Part shown: one piece after another, positions 20,360 through 32,815 of the stretch | Layout of the letters: every line of letters starts with the position of its first letter | How positions within the stretch are numbered: the first letter of the stretch is position 1 | Source of the DNA: Procambarus clarkii | Lineage: Eukaryota; Arthropoda; Malacostraca; Decapoda; Cambaridae | Reading direction: 5' to 3' | NCBI RefSeq assembly: GCF_040958095.1 | Contig: NC_091230.1 | Location: 14,443,038-14,507,037 of the forward strand | Length of the DNA stretch: 64,000 nucleotides | Notes under the pieces: generated by a model | Told to the model about the DNA's origin: nothing | The model's database searches: none | The model's input: the letters and a program-made list of their open reading frames with translations, nothing else | Made by a program: the position numbers and the translations under genes

Positions 20360-21260
20360 ATATATATAAATACATGTACACAAATACATATCAGTAATCT
20401 TTTTATATCACAAGTGATTCAAGAAGAGGCTCACAACACTATAAGATGTATACAGAGACTCAAGGTGTGACCTGTGAAGGTGTTATCTAGTCATGTTCAC
20501 AGTGTAACTTAACCATGGTAAAAGTAGTCAACTATATTTGCCTATACAGTGGTCTAATACTGCAAGATAAATCCATGCTATCTAAGTTATAACCTGGAAA
20601 TATGGATTATCTTATGCAAACAGCGACCTATCGTAATGTAACCCGGGAATAATTCTTAGTGTTTGGCGGAGCGTCAAGAATCCGGTGCTTGTACCAGCAC
20701 TGAATCACGGCTGAGGGCAAGCACCCAGGCGTGACTAGGCAGTTTACATGCGTGTGGAGGTCTAACAAGGCCAGGTAATTTAGATTCACAAGGCGTGCGA
20801 AAAGATTAAAATAATAACTCCGCTAATAAAGTTGATGATTTTGATTTGAGTGTCATAAGATAAATTATCATTAGCTAAGGGATGATGTTCCAACTTAATG
20901 TGTGTAAATCTGGTCATAGTCAGTGGCCTCTCCACTGCCCTGCCCTTACATGTCTGTGTATTGCTCAGCCAGTTCGGGCGACAAATTAACAATAAGATAG
21001 TGAGGAGTATACGCCACTCAGCAGACAACTCGTGACACATTTAGACGATTTTTTAAACAGCTTTCCTGTTAACTAATAGCCTTCACGTACTGTGATTAAC
21101 TAACACACACATAGAGTAACAGCTCAGGACCGTTTAAGTCAGATATATAGAGTTAATAAGTTTCGACCAACATAGTTACACAAGTAATGGTTTGGTTTCT
21201 TGTTGTCGGAGCCAGTATGCCTCGTAGACTTCTCAAGGTCCGCCTAAGATACCGGCTAAC
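20360..21260. other. No gene recognised
   Basis: Unique-looking AT-rich sequence without a supported exon or repeat. Confidence 0.4.
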
Positions 21261-21264
21261 CTTT

Positions 21265-21434
21265 TCCCAGGATGCTACCCACAACTGTCGCATAACTCCG
21301 GGTAAATATTTATTACCACGAGAACTGAGGCATCATGTGTGAGAAACCTTTTCCAGTATGCTCGACCTGCTCGGGAATCGACCTTGGGCCCAGTCTGTTT
21401 TAAGGCGACTGCACTAAACAATGCACTACAGTCC
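21265..21434 (-). mobile_element. Diverged tRNA-derived SINE
   Basis: The reverse complement begins with an A-box-like TTTAGTGCAGTCGCC, carries GGTCGATTCCCGAG as B box, and ends TACCCGGAGTTATGCGACAG ... GGGTAGCATCCTG, which parallels the AATAGGTACCTGGGAGTTAG body of the Thr-type SINEs. It is old and has substitutions throughout. Confidence 0.55.
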
Positions 21435-21860
21435 TATACACTATAAAGTTAGCTATGACAGCCCTGGATGACACAACTGCTGTAAACACAACTGACAAAC
21501 TTAACTACTGTGTGTAGCTGACAATCCGTGTCCAAATTTATACATCTAATGAAAGCCCTGGACTACATTACACAGGTGTCCGTATTACTGACTGTGGAAA
21601 AAGTACTTAAACACTTTGTCCATATAAATATAATTTAATCCGCAACCCCTTCCTAACATCTTTACCTTGCCTTCACCTAACCATTGCTAAACCATCCTCT
21701 CCCACCTTAAACCTCCTTACATTATCCTCACCAAACCTTCCAAGCCTCACAAATTTTATCAGTCTTCTAACCCGGAAACCATCCTATAAAAGTCCAATAT
21801 AAAACCCGTCAGATGTTTAGCAGCAGTGAAACACGTTTATACTGTTGTCTCCGGGTCAGG
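21435..21860. other. No gene recognised
   Basis: AT-rich sequence leading into the 41-bp array; no supported feature. Confidence 0.4.
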
Positions 21861-21861
21861 T

Positions 21862-22352
21862 GATGTTTCTGGTGTCTGGAGGGTCCAGTGTACACACAGA
21901 CACTGTCGTCCTGGTGTCTGGGGGTCCAGTGTACACACAGACACTGTCGTCCTGGTGTCTGGGGGTCCAGTGTACACACAGACACTGTCGTCCTGGTGTC
22001 TGGGGGTCCAGTGTACACACAGACACTGTCGTCCTGGTGTCTGGGGATCCAGTGTACACACAGACACTGTCGTCCTGGTGTCTGGGGGTCCAGTGTACAC
22101 ACAGACACTGTCGTCCTGGTGTCTGGGGGTCCAGTGTACACACAGACACTGTCGTCCTGGTGTCTGGGGGTCCAGTGTACACACAGTCGCTGTCGTCCTG
22201 GTGTCTGGGGGTCCAGTGTACACACAGACACTGTCGTCCTGGTGTCTGGGGGTCCAGTGTACACACAGACACTGTCGTCCTGGTGTCTGGGGGTCCAGTG
22301 TACACACAGACACTGTCGTCCTGGTGTCTGGGGGTCCAGTGTACACACAGTT
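21862..22352. repeat. 41-bp minisatellite, ~12 copies
   Basis: GTGTCTGGGGGTCCAGTGTA followed by CACACAGACACTGTCGTCCTG repeats with an exact 41-base period. Copies differ by only one or two bases (GGATCC in one, GTCGC in another), indicating a recent expansion. All six frames are long because the unit lacks stops; they are not genes. Confidence 0.97.
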
Positions 22353-22394
22353 CTCAATCCTCATGTCTGTACAGGTTAAGGGCTTCCATTGTGT

Positions 22395-22907
22395 GTGTAG
22401 TCACCTATTTGTGCCTGTAGGATCGAACTCTTGGACCCCGCTTTTCTAGCCGCTGGTTGTTTAAGGCAATGACTCCTGACCTATTTTCGTGATATATCTA
22501 CTTTTAGATTTATACGTGAAGTTTGCCTCTAAACCCCGCTACTTTAGTTCATTACATTTTCCCACTATTCTTACGCTGAAAAAAAGCTTTCTATCTCTGT
22601 GATTCATCTGAGACTCAAACTTCTATCCATGCCCTTGTTTTCTTGTGGTATTCATTGTGAACATTTCCTCTTATTCCACCTTGTCACTCCCCAAGTATTT
22701 TATATGCCTCTATCATGTCTTCTCTCTCTCTTTCCTTCTTTCTAGCGTCGCCGCGTTTAGTCTCTCTTCATGACTCATCCTTCGGAATTCTGAGACGAGT
22801 CTCGTTGCAAACCTCTGTAACTTTTCGAGCTTCCATATGTGTTTTTAAGATGGGGCTCCATGACGGGGAGGCATACTCTAAACCTGGTCTTACATATACG
22901 GTGTACA

Positions 22908-22910
<3 letters not shown>
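22395..22910 (-). mobile_element. CR1-like LINE 3' region
   Basis: On the minus strand the sequence reads a degraded EYASPSW-type reverse-transcriptase C-terminal segment, then REDMIEAYKIL-like sequence, and finishes with a tail beginning GGTCCAAGAGTTCGATCCT on the minus strand. The part from 22441 matches the fragment at 1306-1510. It is 5'-truncated, decayed, and abuts a (TG)n tract. Confidence 0.7.

Positions 22911-23001
<91 letters not shown>
22908..23001. repeat. (TG)n microsatellite
   Basis: About 92 bases of pure TG joined directly to the 5' edge of a minus-strand LINE fragment. Confidence 0.97.
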
Positions 23002-23002
<1 letters not shown>

Positions 23003-24380
23003 CATTCCATGAGGTATCCATTATCAATATCATTATATACAAGGTAATCACACAGTAAACGAGTGAATATCTGAAATATGTACATTATGTCTCATGGTTT
23101 ATTCAGGCTTGTAGATTAAGATCTGAATGTGAGAGATTCTCTGTGTGCTCGTGCCAATGTCTTCTCGTGGTCAATTACTCTTATTATATTTGTCTAAGTA
23201 ACCACTTCGGACATAACGTACAACGTAAAACGTCCAGGCGACTATGAGTCTGAATGTTTTCATGTGGAACTGTTCAGCAGTGTTCAAGATCTGGGACATT
23301 CATTCCAAACAAGAAATATATCGTATTCATGACCAGCGACTGTAGCTGGAGGCTAGCGCTTGACGCGGGACCAGCCCGTGCTGCTTCCCGCCCGGCCCTT
23401 GCTGGTACTGTGTCCCGACCCCCGATATTGGCACCTCTTCCTCGCTCGGGCTATATACTTTAATGGGATAAAAGCTGTTTGATTATTTACCGTCTTAAAA
23501 AAAGAGTGAGTTTGAAGAAGTTTTCCAACTCAAGAGAGAAAGATTTTATTAATTTTGTGGAATTTATATATTATTGATTTGCTTCTTTTAAAGCTTTAAA
23601 TCTGACATAGCAGCTTGCTTTCTGTAAATATTTAGTTCCTTGTGGCATTAGAGTGTTGTCAGTGAACAGTGTTGTATGTCACCTTGTGTGCTGAATGGAG
23701 CACCATAAGGTTTTATATGTGCGTCAATAGTTTATTCAGGTCATAAAAAGTAGTCCAGTAATGCGTAAGTTGTAAATTTTGCGCTCTTTTTATCAATTGG
23801 AACCTTCAAGCACGAAATGTCGTCCACGCTGCAATTCGTTAATAATATTTGTTTATAAAGTAACAGTATCTTATTACAGCGATCTATTTACTCATTCTCT
23901 TTCGGAATTGTGATGCCTAGTATGCAGGAGACGGCGTCCATACATGGTGTGATGGTTGCTAATATTCTCACCTCACTCTCGGGGACATCCCGGAAGCTCT
24001 AGGTGACTAGGGTATATCATCACCTCTCGATAACCACGAGTGATATCATTGTAGGTGGGTGGGTTAATATGTACTTAAATTTAGAAGAGGAGATCGAAGC
24101 ACAGAGAGAGAGAACGGGAAGGGGAAAGTCGAGGATGAGAAAAAGGTGGGCATGAGTGAGTCCAGAGATCGTTCCGGTACGTTGAACCTCCTGGTGAGAA
24201 TAACGCCAGACCCGCCACAACTCGTCCCCTTTGTTCTCGTGGGGGCTGTCTTGCCACCTTATTCTCACTACGTATGACATAAAAATAGTGGCACACTCGA
24301 CGCTGAAACAAGGAAGTGACTTGACATATATCTCTTAATGAGTTTTATCTGTAGACCAATATTATAGCGTATGTGATATA
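23002..24380. other. No gene recognised
   Basis: Unique-looking sequence with a small GC-rich patch at 23340-23460. I see no supported exon. Confidence 0.4.
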
Positions 24381-24394
24381 TTTATCTAATGACT

Positions 24395-24436
24395 AGAGAA
24401 TTTGATGCAACCACTACAGGCGAAACGTCGCTCGCT
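24395..24436 (+). other. GAAACGTCG-bearing repeat end
   Basis: TTTGATGCAACC ... GGCGAAACGTCGC shares the GAAACGTCG core with 14072-14080 and 30038-30046, but the stem expected of a hammerhead is poor. Probably a decayed relative of those motifs. Confidence 0.3.
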
Positions 24437-24894
24437 ATTGAAGTTTACCCTTGTCTTGGTGTTCCTCTACAGTGATTTAGTTACATCTTTTATCTAAACT
24501 CCTCGAATCATTGTGCCTGCACGACACACTGCACCAGCTCCTCTTGCTCTCTTGTTTGACATATATTGGCTTTGGGTTACACAAAATGCTCCATTTAATG
24601 AATGCGAGAAGTAACGCAGCGTGTGACAGCCGAGCGGGTAATGAGGTGACGCGGCTGGCAGTCATCGCCGCACATACCACCAACCACCACAGCTTTCTCA
24701 ATCCGGATAGGTGGAATCTTAAAAATGTAAATAATAAAATGAAATAGGGTGCGCGGCGTTTAAAACATTTGTATTATATGAAGGATTTTTAAAAGGTATG
24801 ATTTACCTGTTTGTAATTTACAGTTTTATGTTTTGTTTGATGTGTGTATGAGTGTCACATTATGAAGGAACTGATAGTAGAGGGCGTAGACTAT

Positions 24895-25015
24895 AGGTTA
24901 GTGTAGGCGGGGAGTAGTGTAGGCGGGGAGTAGTGTAGGCGGGGAGTAGTGTAGGCGGGGAGTAGTGTAGGCGGGGAGTAGTGTAGGGGGGAGTAGTGTA
25001 GGCGGGGAGTAGTGA
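24895..25015. repeat. 16-bp minisatellite, ~8 copies
   Basis: GTGTAGGCGGGGAGTA repeats with a 16-base period, one copy shortened. It is G-rich on the + strand and merges into a G-rich then C-rich region (25045-25135). Confidence 0.93.
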
Positions 25016-27840
25016 CTGGCTGACTGGAAGAGAAATCTGGCAGTGTAGGGGGGGGAGGGGGCGAGGGGGGGATTTGGGTCACGGGGTCGGCCTGGCACAC
25101 TCCCCCCCCACCCCCACCCCTCCCTCACCTCCCCCATTCCCTCCTTGCTTCTCTCTGGGTCAAGAGCGCCTTTCTTCCTTCTCTTCATTCCTACTTTCCT
25201 TTTATTATTAGCTCTTCCTCTTCCTCGCATACCATGTTGTCACACTCCCTGCATCCATCTTGTGCTTCTTGTCTTCCTTCCACTCACGCCTTTATCATTT
25301 TTCTCTCCCGTTTCCTTATTTTCTTCAAATTTCCTCTAAGAGACTTGTAATTCCAGTTTACGTTAGTAATATTGTGGCTTCAACGAGAGGGATTCCTTGC
25401 TGACATTCCCTCCTGATTTATATTTGTTCTTTGGTTACTTGATGCTCTCATCTTTATTTGCATTTTTATTGTAGATATGTTAACCCTGACTATTTAAGCT
25501 GTGGTTTTCTGAATATCGTAACATATGATAGCATATTGCTTCTTATGTGGCTTATTGTACCTGTGTTCAGTTCATATCTTGTTATGGCTGTCACCACCGA
25601 TATTAACTGATCATAACTTCTCATCAGTTCACTATGGCCAAACAGCCATAAACTTCCGGAAACACATCCTTGTCAGTCCAGTTAATCCCTTCATCTGAAG
25701 GGTGTTATATTACTAGTCTAATACGAGATAAATTACCGCCAACACATCACAGGGAAATCAAACCTATCAGTTGTTTCTCCATCAGTACATAATTATCTTG
25801 TGGCAGCCAGTCACCTTCCTCTGTACCTCCACACTCTGACTGTGGCCATATAATCATCAGTGTGCAGCCAGCGACGCTCCACTACACCAGGATGGTCCCT
25901 TACCCTCAGGCTCCCCCACCTCTTCACCCTTAACGGTGGTCCCGCCACCCCTACTAATTATGGTCAGACTTCTCGTCGTCTCAAATTTCTCCTTCTAGGG
26001 GACTGTCCTTGAACATTGCTGAGGTGTGCGTGTGTACGACAGAGACTAAGTTAGGTAGGCTGGTGTATATGACGCTATAGTTGTGGTGAGGATCTCGCAT
26101 GTTCTGTGTATTTAATGGGCATTGTGGTGGCGGTAGTGGTAGGTAGCAGGGACGCCTAGAGACCCACACCTCACGAAACCAGTTCCCGTGTCAGTAACGC
26201 GGAAGCAGCGCCGCCGCCCTCGTCGTGCTGAAGGTTCACTGTGCAGCGCTGGTGGCAACACTCTTGAGCAGGATCTCAGTTTGAAGCAACCAAGAACGCT
26301 ATAATTAGGGAAAAGCTCGTCGTTATGTGCCACTTCCCGGTGGCAGCAACAGGTGGTATGCTTGGCGTCCCTTGCGGTAACGGGGCTTCATCCCCACTGT
26401 CGACCCCGTACACCACCCCCGTACATTCTGCCACTGACACTCGTGGCGGAAAATAAATCTCGTTGTGAGATATGATCATTTTATCTTTTGAATGTGCTAG
26501 TGAAATGGAGCAAATGGGCTGGTAGGTATGTAGGTCGCCAGTCCGGATACGGAGCGCCGGCAACTTTCTAGCAACTTTCTTGAGCAGGTATGTGAGAGCA
26601 GAGACGCGACTGTGTACCCACCCTACTTTGTGTTATGACGCTGTTTTTACATTTGTGCATGATAGCCGTACGCTGAAGAAGTAATGAGGGTAGTGACCGA
26701 TGCAAGATGGAGGGGGGGGAGCCTCCTCAGAAAGCGGTAAGGAGGAGCAGAATTAGGTCGTCAGTGGTGTGGCCTCCATCTGCTGCGGCAGCCATAAGCA
26801 GTCAGTCGGACGCAAGCCGCGATGGTGGACGGTCGTGTGGCTGCCGCTCTCATCACTCGGACTCTCAGTGCTGACTCTGCCCAACCTACAATGATAACAC
26901 CACAAACTTGAACTTAGTGTTGGCTGTAATCTTGTGGAAACATGGAGATAGAACTTATAGCTTGCATGCATTGAACGAAGCATCATAGTTCAAATAAGCA
27001 AATACACAGTGCAACTCTCAGTTTATTCTTGTTATCAGCGAAAACGTGAGGAGGCCATTCGAGATAACTATTGCCTGAGGAGTCAGATGTGAGTTAATAT
27101 TAATAACTGCGACTAGTGGGAGATCTCGACTCTACCTGAAGTAGTGATCCAAAGCTTACATCCCTCGACGTGTGGTAAGGCTGTTTACTCACTTGGTAAT
27201 TTAATATACCGCAGCTGACTAGTGTTGTTCATTCCATTCGATTGACAATGAATTATTTTTATTTAGTTTATCCTGCACAAGTGATGAAGACCTTTTGTTG
27301 GTGATAGCATCTTATATCACGCTTGATGCACATTGGTTTTGAAGCACACGTGTATGCAGAGTGACCTAATACTTTAGTATATGCTGATAAACATCAGTGC
27401 ATTTTATTTAGAAAATGCTTTCATTGTTTTAGCAGCACTGAATACCTTTCCTATATATGCAGTATAGCCCTAGGTAACCCAAGTACATATATTTGTATAA
27501 TGTAAGTGTTCAAACTTTGCGGCGCGCTGTAAACACAGAAGGTGTTGGTTGGTGTTACTGTAGCCTGTGTACCAAGCTGGGTCATCGCCCTTGGTGTACA
27601 GAGGTGGTAGTGACTTCTGGTTGCTGGCATCACAGGTGCTGAGAGACAAGTAACTCTCTTCACATCATTATACAGTTGGAACCTAGTGTGTAGAGTTGTG
27701 AACTGATAACTGACAGTAGGCTGGATCAACTCATATGTGAGCTGATATATATGCACGCTTAATGCATTCATAACTTGTCGAATTTCATAGTACAGTAAGA
27801 TAGTACTCTACAGCAAGATAGTACAGTACAGTACAAAAGT
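25016..27840. other. No gene recognised
   Basis: Nearly 3 kb with C-rich and pyrimidine-rich stretches (25100-25340) and unique-looking remainder. Frames of up to about 106 codons show no domain I recognise and no convincing splice bounds. Confidence 0.35.
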
Positions 27841-27906
27841 ACCATTATTATTATTATTATTATTATCGCATAGGATACCTTCAACACACACACACACACA
27901 CACACA
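27841..27906. repeat. (ATT)n and (CA)n microsatellites
   Basis: A short ATT trinucleotide run at about 27844-27866, then a CA run at about 27884-27906, directly before a decayed SINE. Confidence 0.9.
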
Positions 27907-27909
27907 CTA

Positions 27910-28076
27910 TAAGGCTTCGTAGCTGAGTGGACAGCACTAAGGGCCTGGGTTCAATTACCGGCCAAGGCAGAAACAAATGGGCAGTTTCTTTCACCTGATG
28001 AGCTGTTCATCTAGCAGTAAATAGGTACCTGGGAGTTAGACAGCTGGTACGGACTGCTTTCTGGGGATATGTATGT

Positions 28077-28078
<2 letters not shown>
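27910..28078 (+). mobile_element. Thr-type SINE, 3'-truncated
   Basis: GGCTTCGTAGCTGAGTGGACAG is a diverged tRNA head and GGTTCAATTACCGGCC a degraded B box. The body CAGAAACAAATGGGCAG ... CTAGCAGTAAATAGGTACCT ... GACTGCTTTCTGGGG follows the copy at 8479. It stops before the shared tail and runs into (TA)n. Confidence 0.8.

Positions 28079-28079
<1 letters not shown>

Positions 28080-28161
<82 letters not shown>
28080..28161. repeat. (TA)n microsatellite
   Basis: About 80 bases of TA between a truncated SINE and a foldback element. A shorter (TA)n also follows the foldback at 28336-28359. Confidence 0.97.
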
Positions 28162-28164
<3 letters not shown>

Positions 28165-28340
28165 AATAAGCCTGAATGGTCCCCAGGACTATATACAACT
28201 GAAAACTCACACCCCAGAAGTGACTCGAACCCATACTCCCACAACTGGTATGTATTAAGCGGATTAAGGCGTCCCTGTACATACCAGTTGTGGGAGTATG
28301 GGTTCGAGTCACTTCTGGGGTGTGAGTTTTCAGTTATATA
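28165..28340. repeat. tRNA-like foldback element, copy 2
   Basis: AACTGAAAACTCACACCCCA ... CCCATACTCCCACAACTGGT is mirrored by ACCAGTTGTGGGAGTATGGG ... TGGGGTGTGAGTTTTCAGTT. Arms of about 65-70 bases are near-perfect. The right arm reads GATTAAGGCGTC ... GGGTTCGAGTCACTTC, i.e. A-box-like and B-box-like sequences, as in copy 1. It is flanked on both sides by TA repeats. Confidence 0.88.
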
Positions 28341-28646
28341 TATATATATATATATATATTGCCAAGGTGGCAAGCTTGGCTTGGGATGACGCCCTTTCCC
28401 AAAGAGACCTCGGGCCAGGCGGGCCTGATGATATCAAGCTTGGCCTTAGAGTAAGGCCGCCGTGACCTTTCCTGAGAACTTTGGAGGCTGTTACGTTGAC
28501 AGCATAAAGGTACTGCGGTATATTGCGTTTTTCTTGCAACATTAATGTGCTTGCAACAGTGATGGAGGTTATAGAAGTTGTGTTTTTGCTGGTACGGTTG
28601 TTGCGTTGGTGCCAAACCGTTCACGTGTTGTTAGACCGCTGGTGTT

Positions 28647-28732
28647 TAGTGGTGCCACCAGATGTGGTGCCACCAGATGTGGTGCCACCAGATGTGGTGC
28701 CACCAGATGTGGTGCCACCAGATGTGGTGCCC
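28647..28732. repeat. 15-bp minisatellite, ~6 copies
   Basis: GTGGTGCCACCAGAT repeats exactly. The plus frame reads (VVPPD)n within a 90-codon open frame at 28523-28795 that has no recognised domain; the minus frame reads (APHLV)n. Confidence 0.93.
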
Positions 28733-28740
28733 ATTCGTTA

Positions 28741-29304
28741 TTATCTTGCCAATACTGTAGTTGATTTTGATCGTGTAAAGCGTTGTATTTTATGAAGTGT
28801 AGTATTGTATAAAGCGAAGTATTGTTGAGGTAGTGAGGTGGATACAACGTCGCTGACTAGAAATGCGAGGGTTTTGTCATGTAGGAAAGAGGTAGTGAGA
28901 GACATATATGAATAAGTTTGGGGTGTAAATAGGAACTGCCACGTATGGGCCAATATTCCTTTTGTAGTTTTCTTGATTCTTATGTTCTTATGATAAGGCT
29001 GGATAATACTACTGATATATCTGAAGATGGTTGAAGGTGTGTAATTACCGAGGAAAATTAGGATCGATGATAACAAGTCGATGAGTGGTAGCACTGATGA
29101 GTTGAGTGGTGGCTCTGCATGGATTGACGTCTTTGATGTCATGAATGGCATTGGAGTGGTTGGGCGTTGAAATGGAGTTGGAATAGGAATACAGGTGTTG
29201 ACAGTTGTGTGTAAACAATAAGATATGGTGCTGTGTGGATGAGCAGGAGTGAGAGGGAGAAGATAACCTTGTGTATCAAAGTGTTTAGAAACAGGTGAGT
29301 TCAC
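28741..29304 (-). other. 187-codon open frame, unrecognised
   Basis: A minus-strand frame rich in Thr, Ser, Pro and Tyr with no domain, signal peptide or repeat I recognise. Its 3' end overlaps the edge of the 15-bp array. No splice or poly(A) context supports it. It may be a decayed element ORF or chance; I list it because it is the longest non-repetitive frame in this region. Confidence 0.15.
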
Positions 29305-29984
29305 TCTGATGACACCGTAGCATCTCGGAATGTTATCGGTGTTATCCGATATATTTATAATGCTTGTTGACTTTTAAAAATATGAATAGCATGTATACAA
29401 TTGTAATAATGATCGATCATGAATTGTAAATTAATATATATATGTGTTGATGGTTGGCTATCTGGCGTTGTCTCACAATGATTTTGTTCCACAGCCGCCG
29501 CCATGATCTGTTCTTGTTGGGAGGGAGAAGCCTCGCCTCGGCTTCCTCGTCGCCAGCTACACACAAGATATTCTGCAAGTCAGCTGTGAACATGACGCAG
29601 GATGCTTTTAACATTGTAACCCAACTGGCCACTTTATCCCAGCTCATATATTTTATTATTTTGTATTTTACTGTCGGAAAATGGGTAATTATCTAATGCT
29701 ATAAAGGTAAGACTCATTATTTGGATTTGGGTTTAAACTCAACTTATTCCAAGAGCCGCGCTGATCTGGTGAGCCAGGATTCAGCGCCATTTTGGTGACC
29801 ATTGTTCACGTCGGTTTTGTCGAGCAGCCTTCACTTCTCTTGTTTTATGTAATTAACTTGGTGTTCGACTTCTGTTTTAACTTTAGATTAAATTTCACGT
29901 TAAAAAGACGTCGAAAGAAAACTACAATATCTTAATATTGCCTGATTATGCAGACGATGAGTCACAATAACGTGGCTGAAGATA
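29305..29984. other. No gene recognised
   Basis: AT-rich sequence with a short GC-richer patch at 29495-29580 that is not bounded by convincing splice sites. Confidence 0.4.
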
Positions 29985-30011
29985 TGAGGTCGACTTGATA
30001 GTCCATTACAT

Positions 30012-30050
30012 GACTTGATAATGGTCGAGGATGGACCGAAACGTCGTCGC
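30012..30050 (+). ncRNA. Hammerhead-like motif (candidate)
   Basis: CTTGATAAT is followed by GGTC (30023-30026) pairing with GACC (30034-30037), then GAAAC and GTCGTCGC. The arrangement matches the one at 14048-14080. Core position one departs from CUGANGA, so this is a family resemblance rather than proof of an active ribozyme. Confidence 0.3.
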
Positions 30051-30712
30051 TTCTCCATCTTCTGAGTTGTGGTTTGGTCATAATTTCCTGATTATTATGC
30101 GAATGAAGCGCTTTATGTAATACTTCATATGTGCATATATGTTTTAGCAACTAACTTCAATATAATATTTGCTGAATATTACCAATTCGTGCGTCCATAG
30201 GCTAACAACCCAGAGAAATCTGACTAGTTTTGTGCGTGCTTGAGCCGAGACCTATCGTCAAGGCCAACTTCCTTAAGTCCTCAGGTTTTGGTAGACTACA
30301 ATAATTAATTTTACTGATATTCCGTAACATATATTGTAGTTGATAAGTATTTAATTTTTCAGCTAGGTAATACTTGTTGTACTCAAAAGTTTGAAGCGTC
30401 AACACGTTTTTCGGTACGTTGAAACATTTTAAGAAAATAGTTTCTCTAGAATATTTGGACAATAGACACTGAATCCGGATGAGGCGGGTGCCGGGGGTTG
30501 GCTGGCCGCCGCCCGCCCGCCCACCAATGCTCATGAGCTAAAAAAGTAGCTCCATGATCCTAGCGCGCCAGTTTTTGCACCCATGGTCAAGGCGCGTGGC
30601 TTACGAAGCGCCAGTTGCGAGGCTTCACCCAATCTGTTCATTGTGTTAAGGGTTAACTAACATGTGTGTGTTCCAGCGGTGTGCGCGTGTGTCGGTGGCC
30701 GGGGTGTGGGTC

Positions 30713-30985
30713 TTAGTGGAAACAGTGGGAGCGTGCGGTGGAGGGCCCTACTGGCCTGCTAAGTCCCAAGCCTCGGTCAGCCACCGCAGCCACCACACCC
30801 TCCTTGTCTGACGCTGCCGCCCTACTCCTCCTCCTGTCCAAAGACGCCTCACCTCCCCCCTCCTCCTGCTGCCCGCACTGCTTCTCTTCTTGTTGGTTCT
30901 CGTCTCTAACACAAAACAATTTTATCTTTTCCATCTTCAACTCTTCCAACTTGTCATACCTGTAATTTCCTGACAAACTCGTTTG
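30713..30985 (-). CDS. Candidate terminal exon, charged low-complexity protein
   Basis: On the minus strand GGAAATTACAG resembles a splice acceptor. It is followed by an open frame reading YDKLEELKMEKIKLFCVRDE, then Gln/Glu/Gly-rich and Arg/Ala/Ser-rich segments, to a stop at about 30715. Composition is GC-rich compared with its flanks, as expected of an exon. I recognise no domain; the LEELKMEKIK start resembles the helical tail of Myb/SANT-like proteins but this is weak. No upstream partner exon was found. The opposite strand is also open in part. Confidence 0.25.
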   Translation of the reverse strand, partial: QTSLSGNYRYDKLEELKMEKIKLFCVRDENQQEEKQCGQQEEGGGEASLDRRRSRAAASDKEGVVAAVADRGLGLSRPVGPSTARSHCFH

Positions 30986-31078
30986 ATACTGGCAGAACTT
31001 ATTTCTGCAGACACGTTACTTTCTTTTGAAAGTAACTCGGCAGAAAAAAATAAGATTGTGTATTACTTTTTTTAGACG

Positions 31079-31080
<2 letters not shown>

Positions 31081-31155
<75 letters not shown>
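31081..31155. repeat. (TA)n microsatellite
   Basis: About 75 bases of TA followed by degenerate TATATG/TACATA sequence to about 31187. Confidence 0.97.
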
Positions 31156-31159
<4 letters not shown>

Positions 31160-31254
31160 GTATATATGTATATACATATATATATTCAGGAACTCTTTGC
31201 CGACGTAGTTGTAGGGAGATGTGACCGAGGCTTCGACACACGTGACAGTCACTC

Positions 31255-31458
31255 AGCAGCTCGTCCTCCTCAGGTTTCCCAACGTCAAGAAACTGTCGTA
31301 CGTAAGCGCCCTTTATCCTAACCTCCCAGAGGACCCAAAACAAAACGGGACAGTCTGTCAGTTTCGCGAATCGCTACCATTCTCTAGTACGACAGTTTCT
31401 GGCCTTAGAATGTACGTCAAAATGCGACATTGTGTTAGGAGGACGGGTTGCAGGAAGG
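31255..31458 (-). mobile_element. ~200-bp MITE-like element, copy 2
   Basis: The reverse complement matches 2329-2528, including GCATTTTGACGTAC, AGAATGGTAGC, TTCGCGAAACTGAC and ACAGTTTCTTGACGTTGGG. The two ends, CTCGTCCTCCTCA and (reversed) CCCGTCCTCCTAAC, are inverted repeats of each other. Non-coding. Confidence 0.65.
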
Positions 31459-32392
31459 ACATAGTGAGCAGCACCAGCGTGTGGTGACTGGTGTAGGGAG
31501 CAGTGGCAGACTGGCAGCTAAGTTAGTGAAGGGCCGCTGCCAGTGACCCTGGACAAGGTTACGTTACACCTGGGCGTGTCATCCACGTATAGTGCGTATT
31601 CCAAGCTGTTGAACCCTCGACACAGCATGCATAAACATTTGTTTTAACCAACTTTTGTTTATTCTATAATTAACTCTGAAATATGATACAAATGTTAAAA
31701 TACACTGAAGTAAGATGGTCATTTGTAACGTATTTATACATAAAATATTGACATAACTCATAACGCATTTACGCGGGCACCTGGAGGCTGTACCTCATTA
31801 TCAACATACATTACGATTACGTCCAACGTACGCCATGTTTCTGCCTCCAGGGCATCTCCAGCTAAATATGTCCATCATAAACGCCAGTATAATGGGTAAA
31901 AGCAGTTGTGTATGGCGCGGAAGACAGGTGTGTGACGGGGAAAAAACACCACAACCAACTTTACGATGGAACTCACCTTAACCCCGCACCCTTTGAGAAC
32001 AAGTCTATATTGCCTTCATCGTGATATTTGTTGCTAAAGTTTACCATGACATATATACAGTATACCTCCGCAAGTTGTGACTCACTCGCTTCTTGAGGTT
32101 TGATTAGCCAGTTCATTAGTAAAATGTTTCCACTTTGCCATTTTTCCTGGATAAAAATGAACTTTCCGGAACTGGTGAAAAAAATGAAGTTTCCTAACGT
32201 AAATAATTGCAAACGTGCAGTGTTGCAAAATATTGAATTTGTCAACATTAGAGTTTGTCCATAAGTAACAATGTTTTAGAGCAATACACCACCTTGATGT
32301 CACACAGATGACTATTTTCAGTTGTGGATTTAGTTGGTGGTGGAGAGTGATGGATGACGTTGAGTGCAGGGTAGACACTGCCAGCGTGACCC
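31459..32392. other. No gene recognised
   Basis: Unique-looking AT-rich sequence; small frames lack recognisable domains. Confidence 0.4.
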
Positions 32393-32815
32393 CTACACAC
32401 CTGCCTCCGTCATCCACACCACCACGCCCCCTCACACCTGCCTCCGTCATCCACACCACCACGCCCCCTCACACACCTGCCTCCATCATCCACACCACCA
32501 CGCCCCCTCACACCTGCCTCCGTCATCCACACCACCACGCCCCATCACACCTGTCCCCGTCATCCACACCACCACGCCCTCTCACACCTGCCTCCGTCAT
32601 CCACACCACCACGCCCCATCACACCTGCCTCCGTCATCCACACCACCACGCCCCCTCACACCTGCCTCCGTCATCCACACCACCACGCCCCCTCACACCT
32701 GCCTCCGTCATCCACACCACCACGCCCCCTCACACCTGCCTCCGTCATCCACACCACCACGCCCCCTCACACCTGCCTCCGTTATCCACACCACCACGCC
32801 CCCCCCCCCCACACA
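32393..32815. repeat. 37-bp minisatellite, ~11 copies
   Basis: CACCTGCCTCCGTCATCCAC followed by ACCACCACGCCCCCTCA repeats with a 37-base period; one copy has an extra CACA. Pro/Thr/His-rich frames across it are artefacts of the stop-free unit. Confidence 0.96.

Noticed and set aside
21809-22449. Several 150-200-codon frames on both strands
   Set aside because: Produced by a stop-free 41-bp minisatellite; six-frame openness argues against coding.
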